Notes: generated from the letters alone by a model not told the origin. Shown: positions 22,935-30,873, counted from the stretch's first letter. The stretch: 33,853 nt of DNA from Caulobacteraceae bacterium (GCA_019747095.1 JAIERG010000136.1:1-33853), one strand, 5' to 3'. Numbers and translations: made by a program.

Positions 22935-24545
22935 ATGGCGCGGATTGGCGATTTCATCGATGCGGTGGATCCAGTGTCGCCAGACACCCTCGGTGCCGTC
23001 GTGTTCGATCGGTTCCAGGCCGAGCCCAACACGCTGGCCATTGCGGTCGTCGATGCGCGAGGCTTCCCGGTAGGTCTGATTGAGCGCAACGCGTTCACCT
23101 TGAAGATGGCCGCCGAGTTCGGCCGCGCCCTCTATGCGCGCCGGCCTGTATCGACCTTGATGGACCCGAACCCACCAACGGCCGACGCCGACGCCTCGGC
23201 CGAGACCTTCTTCAAGAACGTGGACGCTGCCGAACTGAACACGCTGCTCCGCGGCTTCATCGTGGTGAAGGACGGGCGTTACGTTGGTGTCGGTGCCGGC
23301 GTTCAGGTCCTCAAAGCCGGCTCCGCCCTTTACCGAGCCAAGGCCGAGGAGATGACCTCCCTCGCGAGGAATCTCGCCACCGCAGAAGCTGAAGCGCGTG
23401 AATCCAGCCGCGCCAAATCCGAGTTTCTCGCGGTCATGAGCCATGAAATCCGCACGCCGCTGAACGGTGTGCTCGGTGTCGCCGGCCTGCTGGAGCGCAA
23501 GTTGGAGCAGGAGGAGCTGCGTCCGTATGTGCAGACCATCCTGGATTCCGGACAGAGCCTGCTTCGCCTCCTGACCGACGCGCTTGACTTGTCCCGGGCG
23601 TCCGCAGGGGTGCTGACATTGGAACCCGGCCCACTGCACATCGATGCGATCGGTCGGGATCTGGCCGCACTGTGGCGGCCTCGCGCAGAAGAAAAGGGAC
23701 TGATCCTTACCGTCGCCTGCGACACGACGGGCTGCGACTGGGTCATCGGCGACGGGGTACGGATCAAGCAGCTCCTCAACAACCTGATCGGCAACGCCCT
23801 GAAATTCACCCAAGCCGGCGAGGTCACTGTGTCGCTCGTCACCTGTTGGGAGGATGGGGCAGTGCGCCTCGACGCCGTTGTCGACGACAGTGGCCCGGGC
23901 ATCGCGGACCATGCAGCAGCGCGCATATTCGAACCGTTCAATACGGGCGAAGCTGGCCGGGAAGGTGCGGGCGCGGGTCTTGGTCTGGCCATCTGCCGTC
24001 AGATCGTACAGCGCATGGGCGGCACCATCGGCATCGCGCGCTCACCGCAGGGCGGCGCACGCTTCCACTTTACCCTTCATCTGCCAAGGTGCGGGCCGGA
24101 GACGCGCAGCGTGTCAGAACACAGGGCGGATCCGACGCCCCATGAAACCCTGCACGTCCTGATCGCCGACGATAATGCGACGAACCGCTTTGTGGCAGCG
24201 AAACTGCTGGAGATGTTCGGCTGCAGTTACGAGGCCGTGGCCGACGGTGCCGAGGCAGTCGAGGCCGCTCGGTCCCGGTCGTTCGATCTGATCCTGATGG
24301 ATATCAAGATGCCTGTCATGGACGGCGTGGCCGCAACGAGAGCAATCCGGTCGCTGCCCGACACTGTCGGTCAAACCCCGATCCTGGCTCTGACAGCCAA
24401 TGCCGACCCGCGGGACGCTGAGGATTACATGGCCGCAGGCATGACAGGCGTCGTGGCCAAGCCCATCCAGCCGGACGCGCTCTTGAACGCCATACGCCTG
24501 GCGCTTGGATCGGCACCCGAAGGCCAGGCCGCCGCAGCCGCGTGA
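22935..24545 (+). CDS. Soluble hybrid histidine kinase with CBS-like input and receiver domain
   Basis: 536 residues with no membrane segment. Residues 1-130 look like a pair of degenerate CBS motifs (LAIAVVDARGFPVGLIERNAF and GFIVVKDGRYVGVGAGVQVL), a ligand-sensing module. A coiled linker (135-160) leads to the HisKA box FLAVMSHEIRTPLNGVLG with phosphoacceptor His170, an ATPase domain with N-box NNLIGNALKF (Asn287), DDSGPGI and GAGLGLAI, then a receiver domain (405-525) with Asp411/Asp412, phosphoacceptor Asp456 in LILMDIKMPVMDG and Lys509. It should pass phosphate from His170 to Asp456 and on to an unseen phosphotransferase. GGAGG four bases before ATG. Convergent with infC, four bases apart. 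Confidence 0.9.
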   Translation: MARIGDFIDAVDPVSPDTLGAVVFDRFQAEPNTLAIAVVDARGFPVGLIERNAFTLKMAAEFGRALYARRPVSTLMDPNPPTADADASAETFFKNVDAAELNTLLRGFIVVKDGRYVGVGAGVQVLKAGSALYRAKAEEMTSLARNLATAEAEARESSRAKSEFLAVMSHEIRTPLNGVLGVAGLLERKLEQEELRPYVQTILDSGQSLLRLLTDALDLSRASAGVLTLEPGPLHIDAIGRDLAALWRPRAEEKGLILTVACDTTGCDWVIGDGVRIKQLLNNLIGNALKFTQAGEVTVSLVTCWEDGAVRLDAVVDDSGPGIADHAAARIFEPFNTGEAGREGAGAGLGLAICRQIVQRMGGTIGIARSPQGGARFHFTLHLPRCGPETRSVSEHRADPTPHETLHVLIADDNATNRFVAAKLLEMFGCSYEAVADGAEAVEAARSRSFDLILMDIKMPVMDGVAATRAIRSLPDTVGQTPILALTANADPRDAEDYMAAGMTGVVAKPIQPDALLNAIRLALGSAPEGQAAAAA

Positions 24546-24549
24546 GAGC

Positions 24550-25083
24550 CTACTTCGGCGCCAGGATCATGATCATCTGGCGGCCCTCCATGCGGGGGGC
24601 GTATTCGACCTTGGCGATCTCTTCGAAGTCGGCCTGGACCTTGTTGAGCAGCTTCATGCCCAGTTCGGGATGGGCCATTTCGCGGCCGCGGAAACGCAGC
24701 GTCACCTTGACCTTGTCACCCTCGTCGAAGAAGCGGTGCATGGCCTTGGCCTTCACCTCATAGTCGTGGGTGTCGATGTTGGGCCGCAGCTTGATTTCCT
24801 TGAGCTCGACGACCTTCTGGCGCTTGCGCTGCTCGGCCTTCTTTTTTTGCTCCTGGAAGCGGAACTTGCCGTAGTCGAGAATCTTGGCCACCGGCGGCTC
24901 GGACGTCGACACGATCTGAACCAGGTCCAGCCCCGCCTCCTCGGCAGCCTCCAGCGCGGCGGAGGTGGGCATGACCCCCTGCTTTTCGCCGAACTGGTCG
25001 ATCAGCAGGACGCGCGGCGCGCGGATGTCTTGGTTCATGGGCGGCCCGTCTTTCACGGGCGGCGATTGCATCGGACGGCGAAT
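24550..25083 (-). CDS. infC: Translation initiation factor IF-3, probable AUU start
   Basis: IF-3 binds the 30S subunit, checks start-codon pairing and prevents premature 50S joining. The two-domain pattern is intact: [22 protein letters not shown] (N-domain), the Lys-rich linker helix [18 protein letters not shown], then the C-domain with [21 protein letters not shown] and [17 protein letters not shown]. The first ATG (25071) would begin [10 protein letters not shown], but four codons upstream an in-frame ATT (25083) begins [14 protein letters not shown], the opening seen in alphaproteobacterial IF-3, with AAGGA ten bases before it. AUU is the known start of E. coli infC and the basis of its autoregulation. 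Length from ATT is 177 residues. dapE lies 104 bp upstream on the same strand. Confidence 0.95.
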   Translation of the reverse strand: MRRPMQSPPVKDGPPMNQDIRAPRVLLIDQFGEKQGVMPTSAALEAAEEAGLDLVQIVSTSEPPVAKILDYGKFRFQEQKKKAEQRKRQKVVELKEIKLRPNIDTHDYEVKAKAMHRFFDEGDKVKVTLRFRGREMAHPELGMKLLNKVQADFEEIAKVEYAPRMEGRQMIMILAPK

Positions 25084-25093
25084 GGGCGTCGGT

Positions 25094-25098
25094 TCCTT
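25094..25098 (-). promoter_or_regulatory. Ribosome binding site placing the infC start at ATT
   Basis: AAGGA on the minus strand, ten bases before the in-frame ATT at 25083-25081. The ATG at 25071 would be 22 bases away from it and has no other Shine-Dalgarno sequence close by. Confidence 0.6.
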
Positions 25099-25187
25099 TT
25101 GTGGTCAAACAGCGCAGCAAGAGTCAGCGCGCGGTCATCCGCCGCGTTCCCTCACCTCCGGCTATATGCCCGCGAACGCCCGTCCGT

Positions 25188-26378
25188 TCAAGGTTGCGCG
25201 CGGGCGAAGACCGTCTTGATGACACGAAGATAGGCTCCGGTCAGAGCCTCGATCTCGCTGACAGGGGCCCGCTCGTCGATCTGGTGCATGGTCTGACCGA
25301 CCAGCCCCAGCTCCAGCACCGGGCACAGCGCCCGGATGAATCTTGCATCCGACGTCCCGCCCGTGGTCGAGGCATCGGGGCGGATGCCCAGCTCGGCTTC
25401 CACCGCGTCCTGGACCGCGCCCGTGAACCAGCCCTCGGGCGTCAGGAAGGCCTCTCCCGAACATATGTGCTCCAGCGTGATCCGGAGTCCCGTCTCGGCC
25501 TGCACAGCCCCGGCCTCGCGGTTCAGCCAATCGATCAGGCCGTCGCCGGTCTGGGCCGGATTGAAGCGGATGTTCAGCCGCGCCTTCGCCTCGGCCGGTA
25601 TGATGTTGGACGCGGGATTGCCCACGTCGATCGTGGTCAGCTCCAGGTTCGACGGCTGGAACGCCTCATACCCCTGATCCAGCACATGGGCGTCCAGCCG
25701 CGCCAGGAGCCGCACCAGCACCGGCACGGGATTGGCCGCCCGGTCCGGATAGGCGACATGCCCCTGCTTGCCGTGCACCGTGATCCAGGTGTTCAGCGAC
25801 CCGCGCCGCCCGATCTTGATGGTGTCGCCCAGCCGCTGGAGCGACGACGGCTCTCCGACCACGCAGGCGTCGATCACCTCGCCCTCGGCCGCCAGGGCCT
25901 CGACCACCCGCTTGGTCCCATGCAGCGCCGGGCCCTCCTCATCGCCGGTGATCAGGAAGGACAGCGAGCCCTTCGGCGACCCTTCGGCCAGCACGCGCGA
26001 CACGGCCGCGACCCAGGCGGCGATCCCGCCCTTCATGTCGACCGCGCCCCGGCCGATGACCACGCCGTCCTTCACCTCCGCCTCGAACGGCGCCGAGGTC
26101 CAGGCACCGACATCGCCGGTCGGCACCACGTCGGTATGCCCCGCGAAGCAGAGGTTGGGCGAGGCCGTTCCCAGCCGGGCATAGAGGTTCTCGATCCGCG
26201 CATGCACGCCTTCGCCGCCCGGCCCTTCGAAGGCCATGCGACGGCAGGTGAAGCCGAGCCCCGTCAGCACCCGCTCCAGCACATCCATCGCCCCCTCGTC
26301 GGCGGGCGTCACCGAGGGCCGACGGATCAGGTCGCGCGTCAGCTGGACGGGATCGATGATGGGGGATGCGCCGCTCAT
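25188..26378 (-). CDS. dapE: Succinyl-diaminopimelate desuccinylase
   Basis: 396 residues from ATG 26378 (the frame is open to 26501, but MSGASPIIDPVQLTRDLIRRPSVTP is the usual DapE opening). DapE, a dizinc M20 enzyme, frees succinate from N-succinyl-LL-DAP in the lysine/meso-DAP pathway that feeds peptidoglycan. Metal and catalytic residues are in place: His81 and Asp83 in AGHTDVVP, Asp114 in GRGAVDMKGG, Glu147/Glu148 in TGDEEGPA, Glu176 in VGEPSS, His365 in TMHQIDE. The dimerisation insert (about 190-300) carries GSLNTWITVHGKQGHVAYP. It lies upstream of infC on the same strand and is divergent from the cupin gene by 41 bp. Confidence 0.96.
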   Translation of the reverse strand: MSGASPIIDPVQLTRDLIRRPSVTPADEGAMDVLERVLTGLGFTCRRMAFEGPGGEGVHARIENLYARLGTASPNLCFAGHTDVVPTGDVGAWTSAPFEAEVKDGVVIGRGAVDMKGGIAAWVAAVSRVLAEGSPKGSLSFLITGDEEGPALHGTKRVVEALAAEGEVIDACVVGEPSSLQRLGDTIKIGRRGSLNTWITVHGKQGHVAYPDRAANPVPVLVRLLARLDAHVLDQGYEAFQPSNLELTTIDVGNPASNIIPAEAKARLNIRFNPAQTGDGLIDWLNREAGAVQAETGLRITLEHICSGEAFLTPEGWFTGAVQDAVEAELGIRPDASTTGGTSDARFIRALCPVLELGLVGQTMHQIDERAPVSEIEALTGAYLRVIKTVFARAQP

Positions 26379-26419
26379 GCGGCCATGCTTTACGGGGACT
26401 TCGCAGTCGCGAGAAGTCC

Positions 26420-26911
26420 ATGCCCAAGATCGACATCGACGCAGCCCCGACCGGCCACGGCCCCGGCTATCCTGAACCTTTCGACGGGCCGTGCCGGGCA
26501 CGCCGCCGCTGGAAGCTGGGCGACGCCGCCGGGCTCGACCAGTTCGGCGTCAACCTGCTGCGCCTGCCCGCCGGGGCCTGGTCCAGCCAACGTCATTGGC
26601 ACGAGCGCGAGGACGAGTTCGTCTTCGTGGTCTCGGGCGAAGTGGTTCTGGTCGAAGGCGCACCCGGTGACCCGGCCGGCGAGACGGTCCTGCGCGCGGG
26701 TGACTGTGCAGGCTTCAAGGCTGGGTCGCCGGTGGGCCACAAGCTGGAGAACCGGTCACAGGCCGAGGCCGTTCTGCTGGAAGTCGGAACCCGCGACCCC
26801 GGCGGCGACGGTGCCGACTATCCAGACATCGACATGATGCGGCCACGCGGCGCGGATCAGTACTTCCACCGAGACGGGACGCCCTACCCCAAGCATGACC
26901 GACGCACCTGA
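26420..26911 (+). CDS. Cupin-domain protein
   Basis: 163 residues with a single cupin barrel. Motif 1 is HWHEREDEFVFVVSGEVVLVEG, giving metal ligands His59, His61 and Glu65; motif 2, GDCAGFKAGSPVGHKLEN, gives His107. The conserved tail DYPDIDM...YFHRDGTPYPKH marks a common proteobacterial subfamily of unknown substrate (metal-dependent isomerase, dioxygenase or binding role possible). ATG 26420 begins the domain; the frame extends upstream to 26366 without support. The stop lies inside the next gene (17-base overlap), so it is co-transcribed with the MFS exporter. Confidence 0.82.
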   Translation: MPKIDIDAAPTGHGPGYPEPFDGPCRARRRWKLGDAAGLDQFGVNLLRLPAGAWSSQRHWHEREDEFVFVVSGEVVLVEGAPGDPAGETVLRAGDCAGFKAGSPVGHKLENRSQAEAVLLEVGTRDPGGDGADYPDIDMMRPRGADQYFHRDGTPYPKHDRRT

Positions 26912-28190
26912 GGCGCCCGAGCCGATCACAAAATCCAACGCCGAGGCCGCGCTGGCCGCCCACGGAACCAATCCCTGGGCCATCCGCGACTTCCGCCTGA
27001 TCTGGCTGGGGCGGCTGTCGGCCGTGCTGGCCATCCAGATCCAGTCCTCGGCCCTGCTCTGGCAGGTCTATGAGATCGCGCGCCGGGACCACCCCATCGA
27101 ACAGGCCAGCCTCTATCTCGGCCTCGTCGGCCTGTTCCAGTTCATCCCGCTCCTGGCCCTGACCCTGCCCGCCGGAGAGATGGCGGACCGGAGGAACCGG
27201 CGCACCACCGTCATGCTGGCCATCGTGGCTGAAGGAACCTGCGCCGCCGCCTTCCTGGCCATGGCGATCCATGGCGACCCACCGCTCTGGGGCCTCCTGG
27301 CCGTCGCCTTCGGCTTCGGGGCGTCGCGCGCCTTCCTCGCACCGGCCAGCCAGGCCTTCCTGCCCATGGTCGTCGGCCGCGCGGCGCTTCCGCGCGCCAT
27401 CGCGGCCCAGTCGATCGCCTTCCAGACCGGAGCCATTGCTGGGCCCGCACTGGGCGGCGTCATCGTCGGCCTGTCGCCGCCCTTGGCCTACGGGACCTCG
27501 CTCGCCCTCTTCGGCGTCGGCCTCCTCTGCTTCCTCCTCATGCGCACGAACGGCCAGCCGGAGCGTGTGGAGGGCGGCCCCGGCCGCTGGCAGTCGGTCA
27601 AGGAAGGCCTCGCCTACGTCTGGAACACCAAGATCGTGCTCGGCGCCATCTCGCTGGACCTGATCGTGGTCCTGTTCGCCGGCGTGGCGCTGCTGACCCC
27701 CATCTTCGCCCGCGACATCCTCCAGGTCGGCCCCGAGGGCTTCGGCTTGCTGCGGGCCTCGTTCGGGGTCGGCGCTCTGGTCATGGCCGTGCTGCTGTCG
27801 CGCTACCCCATCCCCGGCAAGGGCGGCCTCTGGATGTTCGCCTCGGTCGCCGTCTTCGGCCTGGCCACCCTGACCTTCGGCCTGTCCAAGGTCGTCTGGC
27901 TATCGGCGGCGGCGCTGTTCATCGGCGGGGCGGCCGACATGATCAGCGTCAACATCCGCCAGACCCTGATCCAGCTCTCCACCCCCGACCACATGCGCGG
28001 CCGCGTGTCGTCGGTGTCGATGCTGTTCATCGGCGCCTCCAACGAACTGGGCGAGGCCTACTCCGGCGTCATGGTCCGCTTCCTCGGCCCCATCGGCGCG
28101 GCGGTGTTCGGCGGCATCGGCGCGCTCGGGGCGACCGGGCTGTGGGCGAAGCTGTTCCCGGACCTCAGGAAGGCGGACCGGCTGGTTTAG
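26895..28190 (+). CDS. MFS exporter, EntS-like (MFS_3)
   Basis: 431 residues, about 12 helices, of the MFS_3 group that includes the enterobactin exporter EntS. Seen: FRLIWLGRLSAVLAIQIQSSALLWQVYE in helix 1, the Motif A-like loop GEMADRRNRRTTV, ASRAFLAPASQAFLPMVV in helices 4-5, and DHMRGRVSSVSMLFIGASNELGEAYSG late in the protein, a signature of this group. Likely exports a small molecule; no siderophore genes are close, so the substrate is open. Overlaps the cupin gene by 17 bases, which suggests translational coupling. Confidence 0.85.
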   Translation: MTDAPEAPEPITKSNAEAALAAHGTNPWAIRDFRLIWLGRLSAVLAIQIQSSALLWQVYEIARRDHPIEQASLYLGLVGLFQFIPLLALTLPAGEMADRRNRRTTVMLAIVAEGTCAAAFLAMAIHGDPPLWGLLAVAFGFGASRAFLAPASQAFLPMVVGRAALPRAIAAQSIAFQTGAIAGPALGGVIVGLSPPLAYGTSLALFGVGLLCFLLMRTNGQPERVEGGPGRWQSVKEGLAYVWNTKIVLGAISLDLIVVLFAGVALLTPIFARDILQVGPEGFGLLRASFGVGALVMAVLLSRYPIPGKGGLWMFASVAVFGLATLTFGLSKVVWLSAAALFIGGAADMISVNIRQTLIQLSTPDHMRGRVSSVSMLFIGASNELGEAYSGVMVRFLGPIGAAVFGGIGALGATGLWAKLFPDLRKADRLV

Positions 28191-28192
28191 GG

Positions 28193-28281
28193 CCTAGGTT
28201 CCAGGTTTCAGGTTCTAGGGGCGGTCAGCTTGAGCTTCGGTGCCCTCCCTAGAACCTAGTACCTCAAACCTAGAACCTCCC
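28193..28281. repeat. Intergenic repeats of the CCTAGAACCT type with 11-bp inverted repeat
   Basis: Several variants of the decamer CCTAGAACCT and its complement fill the gap between two convergent genes. AGGTTCTAGGG (28210-28220) and CCCTAGAACCT (28247-28257) are perfect inverted copies around 26 bases, and another CCTAGAACCT follows at about 28269-28278. No T-run is present. It may be a dispersed genomic repeat or a bidirectional hairpin. Confidence 0.65.
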
Positions 28282-29304
28282 TCACCCCCACGCCCTGAAG
28301 TGCTTCGACAGCTTCAGCCCCTGCCGCTGGTAATGGCTCCCGCCCTCGCCATACAGCCGCGTCGGCCGCTCCGTCAGGGGCTCGTAGACCAGCCGGGCAA
28401 CGATCTGCCCGTGTTCCAGCAAGAAGGGCGTGTCGTGCGTCCGCACTTCCAGCACCCCCTTGGAGCCCGCTCCGTGCGCCTCGTCGGTGCCGAAGCCGGG
28501 GTCGAAGAAGCCGGCGTAGTGGACCCGGAACTCTCCCACGCTGGGGTCGATCGGCGTCATCTCGGCGGCCTGGTCGACCGGGATCTCCACGTCGTCGCTC
28601 GACGCCAGGATATAGAACTCGCCCGGGTCCAGCAGCAGCTCGCCGCGCCGCAGCGTCAGCGGCTCCCAGAAGTCCCTGGGGTCATGGCCGTCGATGCGGT
28701 CCAGATCGACCACGCCCGCGTGCCGACGTCCCCGGAACCCCACCACGTCCCCGCCCTGCAGGTCCACGCCCACCGAGCGCGTCTCCAGCTTCGGCGGCTC
28801 CCCGGCCTTCAGCCTCAGCTGGTTCAGCCGCGTGCCCGGCCGCACCAGGATGGAAAACGTCTGCGGCGCGATCTCCAGATAGAGCGGCCCCTCGTATCCC
28901 GCATCCACGTCGTCGAACGATCCGCCCCGGTCAGTCAGCAGCCGCACGAAGACGTCGACCCGGCCCGTCGAGCTCTTGGGGTTGGCCCGCGCGATCAGGC
29001 CCGGCGGCAAGGCCAGCCGCTCCTGCAGCTCGGCGATGTAGACGCAGCCCTTCTCCAGCACGACGCCCTTGGACAGGTCGATCGGATGCATCTCGACATC
29101 CGCGATCCGCTCGCTCACCAGCCGCCGCCCCGGCAGGAAGGACGCCCGCACGCGCCAGGCGCGGTCCGACAGGCGCAGGTCCAGCGACGCCGGCTGCACC
29201 TGATCGGCGTCGAACGGCGTGGCCGAGCTGATCGCGCCCGTGGCGATCAAGGTCTCGATGGTCTGGCAGGGAAGGATGCCGGGTCGGTCGTAAGTCAGGG
29301 TCAT
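28282..29304 (-). CDS. dcd: dCTP deaminase (long alphaproteobacterial type)
   Basis: 340 residues from ATG 29304; the frame is open to 29403 but MTLTYDRPGILPCQTIETLI is the usual opening. The enzyme deaminates dCTP to dUTP for thymidylate synthesis. This form is nearly twice the length of E. coli Dcd and carries two dUTPase-like halves. Seen: QPASLDLRL (37-45), the nucleotide-binding PKSSTGR (109-115), DAGYEGPLYLEI (134-145), and, in the second half, VHYAGFFDPGFG (261-272), the trimeric active-site strand. Glu in the GEFYILAS and EFRVHYAG region supply the catalytic acid. Divergent from apaG with 88 bp between starts; the two are often neighbours in Caulobacterales (recollection, not checked). 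Confidence 0.9.
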   Translation of the reverse strand: MTLTYDRPGILPCQTIETLIATGAISSATPFDADQVQPASLDLRLSDRAWRVRASFLPGRRLVSERIADVEMHPIDLSKGVVLEKGCVYIAELQERLALPPGLIARANPKSSTGRVDVFVRLLTDRGGSFDDVDAGYEGPLYLEIAPQTFSILVRPGTRLNQLRLKAGEPPKLETRSVGVDLQGGDVVGFRGRRHAGVVDLDRIDGHDPRDFWEPLTLRRGELLLDPGEFYILASSDDVEIPVDQAAEMTPIDPSVGEFRVHYAGFFDPGFGTDEAHGAGSKGVLEVRTHDTPFLLEHGQIVARLVYEPLTERPTRLYGEGGSHYQRQGLKLSKHFRAWG

Positions 29305-29392
29305 GGATGTCGAATACACGGCGATCCGCATCGGAAACAGCTTTCGGGCGTCCCTGCTTGAAACGGTCACAGTCCGGCGCGACCATCGGCCC

Positions 29393-29797
29393 ATGCACGA
29401 CATCGCTCCCTATGAAGCCGAGACCGAAGGCGTGGTGGTCCGCGTCCGCCCCAGCTATCTCGCCGGCCAGTCCGAACCGGACGAGGGCCGCTGGGTCTGG
29501 GCCTATCAGGTCGAGATCGAGAACCGGGGCGAACAGACCATCCAGCTGATGGCACGCCACTGGATCATCACCGACGCCACGGGCCATGTGGAGACGGTGC
29601 GCGGCCCGGGCGTCGTTGGCGAACAGCCCGTGATCGCGCCGGGCGACAGCTACTCCTATGCCTCGGGCTGCCCGCTGCCGACGCCGTCTGGCACGATGCA
29701 GGGGACCTACATCATGACCGATGCTACGGGCCGGTCATTCGAGGCGGCCATCCCCGCCTTCAGCCTGGACGTACCCGGCGGCCGCGTTCTGAACTGA
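29393..29797 (+). CDS. apaG: ApaG (DUF525) protein
   Basis: 134 residues, a single fibronectin III-like beta-sandwich. The sequence follows E. coli ApaG closely: VVVRVRPSYLAGQS, WVWAYQVEIENRGEQTIQLMARHWIITD, GPGVVGEQPVIAPGDSYSYASG, TPSGTMQGTYIMTDATG, IPAFSLDVP. The biochemical role is unknown; it is linked with metal binding and with FBXO3/PDIP38-type eukaryotic domains. The frame is open back to 29303, where it would overlap the dcd start codon; ATG 29393 matches family length, though no good RBS precedes it. Confidence 0.92.
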   Translation: MHDIAPYEAETEGVVVRVRPSYLAGQSEPDEGRWVWAYQVEIENRGEQTIQLMARHWIITDATGHVETVRGPGVVGEQPVIAPGDSYSYASGCPLPTPSGTMQGTYIMTDATGRSFEAAIPAFSLDVPGGRVLN

Positions 29798-29810
29798 AGC
29801 GGGAGCAAAG

Positions 29811-29854
29811 CCGCGCTCAAGCAGCGAGACTCCGCGAGCCGAGCGGTAGCGCCA
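29811..29854 (+). repeat. 44-bp direct repeat, copy 1
   Basis: Begins CCGCGCTCAAGCAGCGAG and ends GCGGTAGCGCCA; 41 of 44 bases equal copy 2. The unit contains small self-complementary pieces, GCTC...GAGC and GGCG...CGCC-like. Confidence 0.85.
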
Positions 29855-30018
29855 AGAAAATGCGGGAACGGGTCGGGGGCTGCGTCAACCCGGATAACCG
29901 CAGCCCCGCCCCCGTGGTCTTGTCAGGCGCGAAGCCGACAAGGCGGATGGCGGCCCTTTAGGGGGCGTTCGTGACCAACGCGCGACAATGCGGCGAAGGT
30001 TTCAGGCTGGAGCGGAGC

Positions 30019-30062
30019 CCGCGCTCAAGCAGCGAGGCTCCGCGAGCCTGGCGGTAGCGCCA
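30019..30062 (+). repeat. 44-bp direct repeat, copy 2
   Basis: As copy 1 with three differences. Here the changes improve symmetry: GGCT-CCGCG-AGCC and TGGCG-GTAG-CGCCA become perfect small hairpins. Confidence 0.85.
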
Positions 30063-30069
30063 CTCATAC

Positions 30070-30085
30070 GCGCTCAAGCAGCGAG
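30070..30085 (+). repeat. Partial third copy of the repeat (16 bp)
   Basis: GCGCTCAAGCAGCGAG, identical to the start of the 44-bp unit, seven bases after copy 2. It ends 28 bases before the gcrA stop. Confidence 0.75.
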
Positions 30086-30113
30086 CGACCGCGTCGTGAG
30101 CGGCCGTGTCACT

Positions 30114-30626
30114 CTAGATATAGCGACGCAGCGACCGCGCGAGTTCGTCCTTGCCGTTCTTCTTCAGCGCGGGCTGGAACGCGACCCGCGCATGCTCCAC
30201 GCAATAGACGCCTTCGGAAGCGCGGCGGCCGCAGAAGCTGAACTCCGGCGATGAGGGATCACCGATCGGCCATTTGCACATGTGGGCACCCAGCGTCAGC
30301 ACCGTGGCGGTGCCCGGCAGCTCCTGGACGCTCTGCACCGGCGGCGTCGGGACAACAGGACGCGGTTGGGCGGCCTCGATCCGGCGCGGCGCGGACGGTT
30401 GGGCCGGCGGCGTGGTGCGGACCCGCGCGGGGCGGAAGGTGGTCGCGGCGCGCGCCGGCTGCGACGGCGTGGCACGGCCTGACAGGCCCAGGCGGTGAAC
30501 CTTGCCGATCACGGCGTTGCGGGTGACCCCGCCACCCAGCTGCTTGGCGATCTGCGAGGCTGATTGCCCCTCCAGCCAAAGCTTCTTCAGCGCGCCGACG
30601 CGATCCTCGGTCCAGCCTGCGGTCAT
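30114..30626 (-). CDS. gcrA: Cell cycle regulator GcrA
   Basis: 170 residues. GcrA is the alphaproteobacterial S-phase regulator that binds sigma-70 and promoters carrying CcrM-methylated GANTC sites. Seen: the N-terminal helix-turn-helix (TAGWTEDRVGALKKLWLEG, ASQIAKQLGGGVTRNAVIGKVHRLGL), a Pro/Arg/Ala-rich linker (55-105), and the sigma-binding C-terminal domain with CKWPIGDP, FSFCGRR and YCVEHARVAFQP, including cysteines 117, 132 and 142. GGAGG six bases before ATG. The upstream region is unusually rich in GANTC sites, in keeping with cell-cycle control. It is alone on its strand, downstream of a 352-bp divergent gap. Confidence 0.97.
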   Translation of the reverse strand: MTAGWTEDRVGALKKLWLEGQSASQIAKQLGGGVTRNAVIGKVHRLGLSGRATPSQPARAATTFRPARVRTTPPAQPSAPRRIEAAQPRPVVPTPPVQSVQELPGTATVLTLGAHMCKWPIGDPSSPEFSFCGRRASEGVYCVEHARVAFQPALKKNGKDELARSLRRYI

Positions 30627-30647
30627 GCCACCCTCCGGGTACGAATT

Positions 30648-30769
30648 GATTCAAGATGTGGCGCCTGGAGCCTCCTCCCGGCCCCTGGACCCACAACTAA
30701 TCGTAAACGACCTCTTAACAGGCGCAAGATGTGCGAATCACTCCGTCCACAGGAACCACATCTTGAATC
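30648..30769. repeat. Three copies of CAAGATGTG next to GANTC upstream of gcrA
   Basis: GATTCAAGATGTGG (30648-30661) and CCACATCTTGAATC (30756-30769) are perfect 14-bp inverted copies 94 bases apart. A third, direct CAAGATGTG lies at 30725-30733, followed by GAATC. Each copy touches or lies beside a CcrM site. This looks like a multi-site operator that is methylation sensitive; the protein is unknown. Confidence 0.7.
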
Positions 30770-30873
30770 GGCGTTCGGCGAGGGCGGCCGATCCGCAGCT
30801 ACGACCGATTTTGACGCATCAGTAGCCTAGGATGCTCTCGGATCGTCGTCGCGCATTGCCCGCACTGGGGGCG

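Larger units (their letters stand above)
29798..30113. other. Structured 316-bp intergenic region between apaG and gcrA
   Basis: No gene is evident. It contains a near-perfect 44-bp repeat pair plus a partial third copy, and several hairpins between them. These are GGGGCTGCG / CGCAGCCCC (29876-29884 and 29899-29907, loop 14), and CTTGTC-A-GGC / GCC-GACAAG (29919-29942). Neither hairpin is followed by a T-run. A short frame on the plus strand (29988-30254) that reads through one repeat overlaps gcrA and is not called. Confidence 0.7.

Noticed and set aside
29303-29392. Upstream extension of apaG to an ATG that overlaps the dcd start codon
   Set aside because: The extra 30 residues do not match ApaG and would fill the divergent promoter gap.
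29871-29881. 8-9 base complementarity of the proposed sRNA C-rich loop to the apaG-gcrA gap
   Set aside because: Expected by chance in GC-rich DNA, and the site is not near a start codon.
30752-30775. GGAAC followed by CGTT in the gcrA/ABC permease gap
   Set aside because: Spacing is 15 bases, outside the 16-17 norm, and the nearest gene start on that strand is about 200 bases away.
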